Source of the DNA: Siphonodentalium dalli
Lineage: Eukaryota; Mollusca; Scaphopoda; Gadilida; Siphonodentaliidae
Assembly (NCBI GenBank): GCA_032622095.1
Contig: CP136062.1
Span: 201,897,959-201,961,958, forward strand
Direction: 5' to 3'
Length of the DNA: 64,000 bases
In this document: positions 60,800 to 64,000 of the stretch, in pieces
Layout of the letters: the number at the start of each line of letters is the position of its first letter
Numbering within the stretch: the stretch's first letter is position 1
Position numbers and translations under genes: made by a program
The notes under the pieces: model-generated
What the model was told of the DNA's origin: nothing
Seen by the model: the letters and a program-made list of their open reading frames with translations, nothing else
The model's database searches: none

Positions 60800-61276
60800 G
60801 CATGCATGCAGAAGTCCTTACATGGTACCGGAAAATGAAATTTGAAATATTGTTCATGCTATAAAAGTAAAGTAAATGAGGTTATAATATCCAGTGGGCC
60901 AATGGTATTTAAATATTGTGTCACAATAATCGCTTGCACCAATTTTCACTAAAAAATTCCTGACAGATCCATTTTGAAATATCAGGAAATTTTGGCAAAA
61001 CGTGCGCCTGACCCTTAAAATAACATTAATGAGTTCCGCCAATCAAGTATTCACTGTCTGTCTATCGGGAGGTACCATGTTTCTTTAAAATCTTATTAAT
61101 GTGGACTCATTTGTTTGGATTTGGAAATAAAAAATATGTTTACACTTATGTGGACTTTGTGTAGTTTATTTTACACAGAATGCCAAATAAATTAACGTAA
61201 GCATCATCAGCCTAAACCGTACACAAAACAAATGTAATAATGGACGAACCCGTACACCACGTAGCAATATATAATA

Positions 61277-62077
61277 TCTATTATATATTTTTGGAAGATC
61301 TGTCAGGGTGTGTGTGTGTGTGTGTGTGGTGTGTGTGTTCGCGATGAACTCGAAAACGGCGCCGCCGATTTCGATGAAACTTGGTATGTGGGGGTATTTT
61401 CGGCCAGGGGGTGGCATGGGCCTATTAATTTTCAGATCCGAGGTCAACTTTTCACGTGCCGAGGTCAAATCTGTTTTTACGCTGTGTTACGGGACTTTCA
61501 TTTGAGTTCGGTGCTTACAAATCGATTCGAAACAGCGCGAATAATAAAATGCCAGTCATAATAATGACACTGTGAGAATCTTTCGTGTTTCCTCTTTCCA
61601 ACGATATATAATGCGTATGTATCCGTTTTAGTTATCTGCCTCAATTATCAAGAATAAGTGGTACTATCTCCCATCAGGATAAAAACAATGCGTAACTTCT
61701 ATGACGTCGTTAGAGGCCATAACGTTAGATCACGTTAACGCTTAACCGGCCGATGCATTTGACTGTTTCAGACGTCTTGGCGATATCTCGGGCACCGATG
61801 GTAATTTATCTTTACGTTGAAACTTGATAATTAATGAGCGTGTGTATATGAGGCGCGTTTATATACTTGAGTGGAAATCAAATCGGGTTAAACTGGCGGA
61901 TTTTTACGGACGAAAGTTGATGCATAGGGTATCTCGGTATCCGCTGGGCCGATTTCCCGGTATCCGCTGAGCCGATTTCCACCATTTTTGGGGTGTTGGT
62001 GTTTGACCCCACCTGACATTGACCTTAACATGGTCAATTCAAGGTCAAAGCCCGGACGAAGTCGGGTCACCTTCTAG
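61277..62077 (+). mobile_element. Single Helitron-like unit 7
   Basis: A|TCTATTATATATTTTTGGAA, then (TG)n, TTCGCGATGAACTCGAAAAC and a GATTTCGATGAAACTTGGTA block. Ends CCCGGACGAAGTCGGG with CACCTTCTAG|T. The middle (61440-62000) is unrelated to units 2-6 and may be captured or inserted sequence. Confidence 0.72.
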
Positions 62078-62273
62078 TATAATATATAATGCCACATAAG
62101 TTGATTTAATTGAAGGTTTTCGTCCTTTGCGGTGGAAAAAAAATCGAATTCAAAAGGGTTAAAAGTAAACTTAAACACATCAAATCCAAGATTATTGGTT
62201 ATCCTGGTGACATTTTGTCTGTATATCCCATGCCATGCACCAGCAACCAGAGACAGAATAGTCCCAGGGTATA

Positions 62274-63126
62274 TCTAGTATATATTTTGGAAGATCTGTG
62301 TGTGTGTGTGTGTGTGCGTTGGTTTACCTTACATTCCGAGGTACTTTATATAGTAACCAAAAGTACCTCACTATTTCAAAAAAAAATTCTCTTAAGGGGA
62401 CGGAAATTTGTATTTTGTGAAATTTTTGAAAATTTTTCGTCCGCACTAGGCGGAAATGCTACTACGCATGCGCTACAAAAATTCCCGTTATTTCGTTAAA
62501 GGTGCCCTCCTTATTTGGATATTTTACGAAATAACGCGGTACCTCGCTATGACGGTATTGTTTCAATTTCTAAAGAAAGTACCTCGCTTTGTCAAATCTG
62601 TTTTTACGCCGTTTTGCGCTAATATATTTCAGTTCGGTGCTCACAAATCGATTCGATATAGCGCGAATAATAAATTGCCAGTCATATAATTTGCATAGAA
62701 TCTGTGGCGCTTCATCTTTCCAATGATGTATCACACGCCTGTGTACGTTTAAAGTTTCTACCTTAATTATCGGGAAGAACACAGGACCATGCTTCGCTCA
62801 TCGAAAAACATTGCGTAAATATATTACGCCATCAACAGATCGTGACGTGATCGCGTTAACTCTTAACCGGCCGATGTCGCGTTAACTCATCAACGGCCGA
62901 GGTATCCGCAAATGACATTGTGCTATATATCTTGGAAACGGGTGGAGCTATCGACTTGAAATTTGGTATGTGTATGTATCTTGCCCCGGATACGAATTTT
63001 ATCGGGTCGCCGAGCCCGTGCGACGCCAGCTTCGCGCATGCGCAGACCAGATCTCGGAAACGGGTGGAGCTATCGACTTGAAATTTGGTTTTTGAATAGC
63101 CCGGACGAAGTCGGGTCACCTTCTAG
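62274..63126 (+). mobile_element. Single Helitron-like unit 8
   Basis: A|TCTAGTATATATTTTGGAAG at the left; CCCGGACGAAGTCGGG and CACCTTCTAG|T at the right. The 3' third (CTTGGAAACGGGTGGAGC, TTATCGGGTCGCCGAGCC) matches unit 1. 62570-62890 shares TCAAATCTGTTTTTACGC and a CACAAATCGATTCGA block with unit 7. Confidence 0.72.
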
Positions 63127-63269
63127 TATATATATATACTCAGAGTAATTGTTTTGTTTACCAGCGTTAACAGGAAATGTCCGTCGCGGCACCGTTCAGT
63201 TCGATTCTCCGTCCACATGCACTGTATAATCGACTTTTGAAATTCCTTACGCCCGTTTAAAAAAAACGG

Positions 63270-63560
63270 GATGTATTATATTATTAATTTGTCCGTTCGC
63301 TTTTGGTTTCGGGATGATAACTGTATATATTCACAATTGAAAGGAATTCAATTTGGTATGTTCAAATTCGACCTTCGTCCGCCAATTTTCACCAGAATTA
63401 TGACCCTTTTTGTTGGAATTTGCACTCAATTTTAGTTTCCGGATAATAACTTGAGTATTTAAGTCTGAACTGAATTGAATGAAATTTAGTATGCGAGTTT
63501 ATTACAAGCTCAATATACAGATCAAGTTCGAATTTGGATTCTGCCCGCCAATTTTCACCG
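63270..63560 (+). repeat. Dispersed repeat, GTCCGTTCGC / AATTTGGTAT type
   Basis: Two cycles with GGATGATAACT, AATTTGGTATG and CGCCAATTTTCACC; same family as 14440-15000 and 21240-22130. Confidence 0.6.
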
Positions 63561-63584
63561 GAGCTATCAGAGGCCCCCACCCCC

Positions 63585-63695
63585 TTTTTCGTACGCCGTA
63601 TTCCATGCCCTGTTATGAGGTACGCCGTATTCCGGCCCCTCTGTTAGGAGGTATTCGGTATTCCAAAAATACCGGTATTCGTACGCCGACCTTCG
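63585..63695 (+). repeat. TACGCCGTATTCC short repeats
   Basis: GTACGCCGTATTCCATGCCC, GTACGCCGTATTCCGGCCCC, GTATTCGGTATTCC and GTATTCGTACGCCGACC follow one another at ~25-35 bp spacing. Confidence 0.6.
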
Positions 63696-64000
63696 ACACC
63701 TTCCAAAAAATGATAATAATAATAATATAAATGCGATTTTTGTCACAATAAATTCACAGTTTGACATATATACAGATCGTCGATCATCTTCATTTTAGAT
63801 CATTTTAGACGTGGACACTGCGGGATGACCGGCGTTCGTACGGCAATAGAAATTTATCCGGAAAATTCCATATGGCTGTTAACTGGTATTCCGTATTCCA
63901 CCCATTCTGGACTCCTCGCCCTATGACCCCTGTGACGGAATCTGACGAGGTTTCCGAATGGCGTTCCACCCTCTGCAGGGGCGCCGGAAGGAATTTATAT

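Noticed and set aside
60311-60864. Frames of RGHDFI/SWPRLHS repeats
   Set aside because: Translation of the GTCGTGGCCACGA array; found on both strands.
63190-63225. TTCGATTCTCC as a tRNA B-box
   Set aside because: No matching A-box or cloverleaf arms can be folded around it.

Overview
The window reads as intron-rich, AT-rich animal nuclear DNA, most likely a bivalve mollusc or another lophotrochozoan. The basis is two spliced genes of animal families plus dense DNA transposons and Helitrons of the kinds common in bivalve genomes. The species itself cannot be read from the sequence. There are no bacterial-style operons, rRNA or CRISPR arrays, and I recognised no tRNA.

Two protein-coding genes can be assembled exon by exon. 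On the plus strand (11974-27023, four coding exons, 707 aa) is a C2H2 zinc-finger transcription factor with BCL11-like architecture: an N-terminal C2HC finger, a second atypical finger, a long Ser/Thr-rich linker and four C-terminal fingers. On the minus strand (48733-32422, five coding exons, 422 aa) is an arylacetamide deacetylase-like (AADAC/NCEH1 family) alpha/beta hydrolase. It keeps the HGGGW oxyanion motif, the catalytic Asp and the catalytic His, but reads GDGSGG where the family has GDSAGG. The two genes are convergent and show no evident functional link.

Nearly everything else that can be interpreted is mobile or repeated DNA. 80-8947 is a foldback element carrying a Mutator-like element (MULE), which itself carries a second MULE with a broken transposase. 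9503-10634, 18271-19202 and 27917-28740 are hAT-type elements with perfect 8-bp target duplications. Two families of TTAA-flanked MITEs, and a third 3.5-kb element, share one ~70-bp hairpin core. 34969-39312 is a second foldback element with a minisatellite loop. 39653-42691 and 47052-48461 are arrays of a ~150-190 bp unit. 52401-56370 is a head-to-tail array of six Helitron-like units packed with AAGGTCA half-sites, with two more single units at 61277-62077 and 63126. The right end also has long perfect palindromes at 58.7-59.1 and 60.4-60.8 kb.

The most distinctive observations are: the tandem Helitron array and its nuclear-receptor-like motif content; a TAGTSTGG-terminated family whose 3-bp target duplication is independently confirmed by an interrupted MITE; the hairpin core shared across unrelated MITE termini; and the altered nucleophile motif of the AADAC-like hydrolase.
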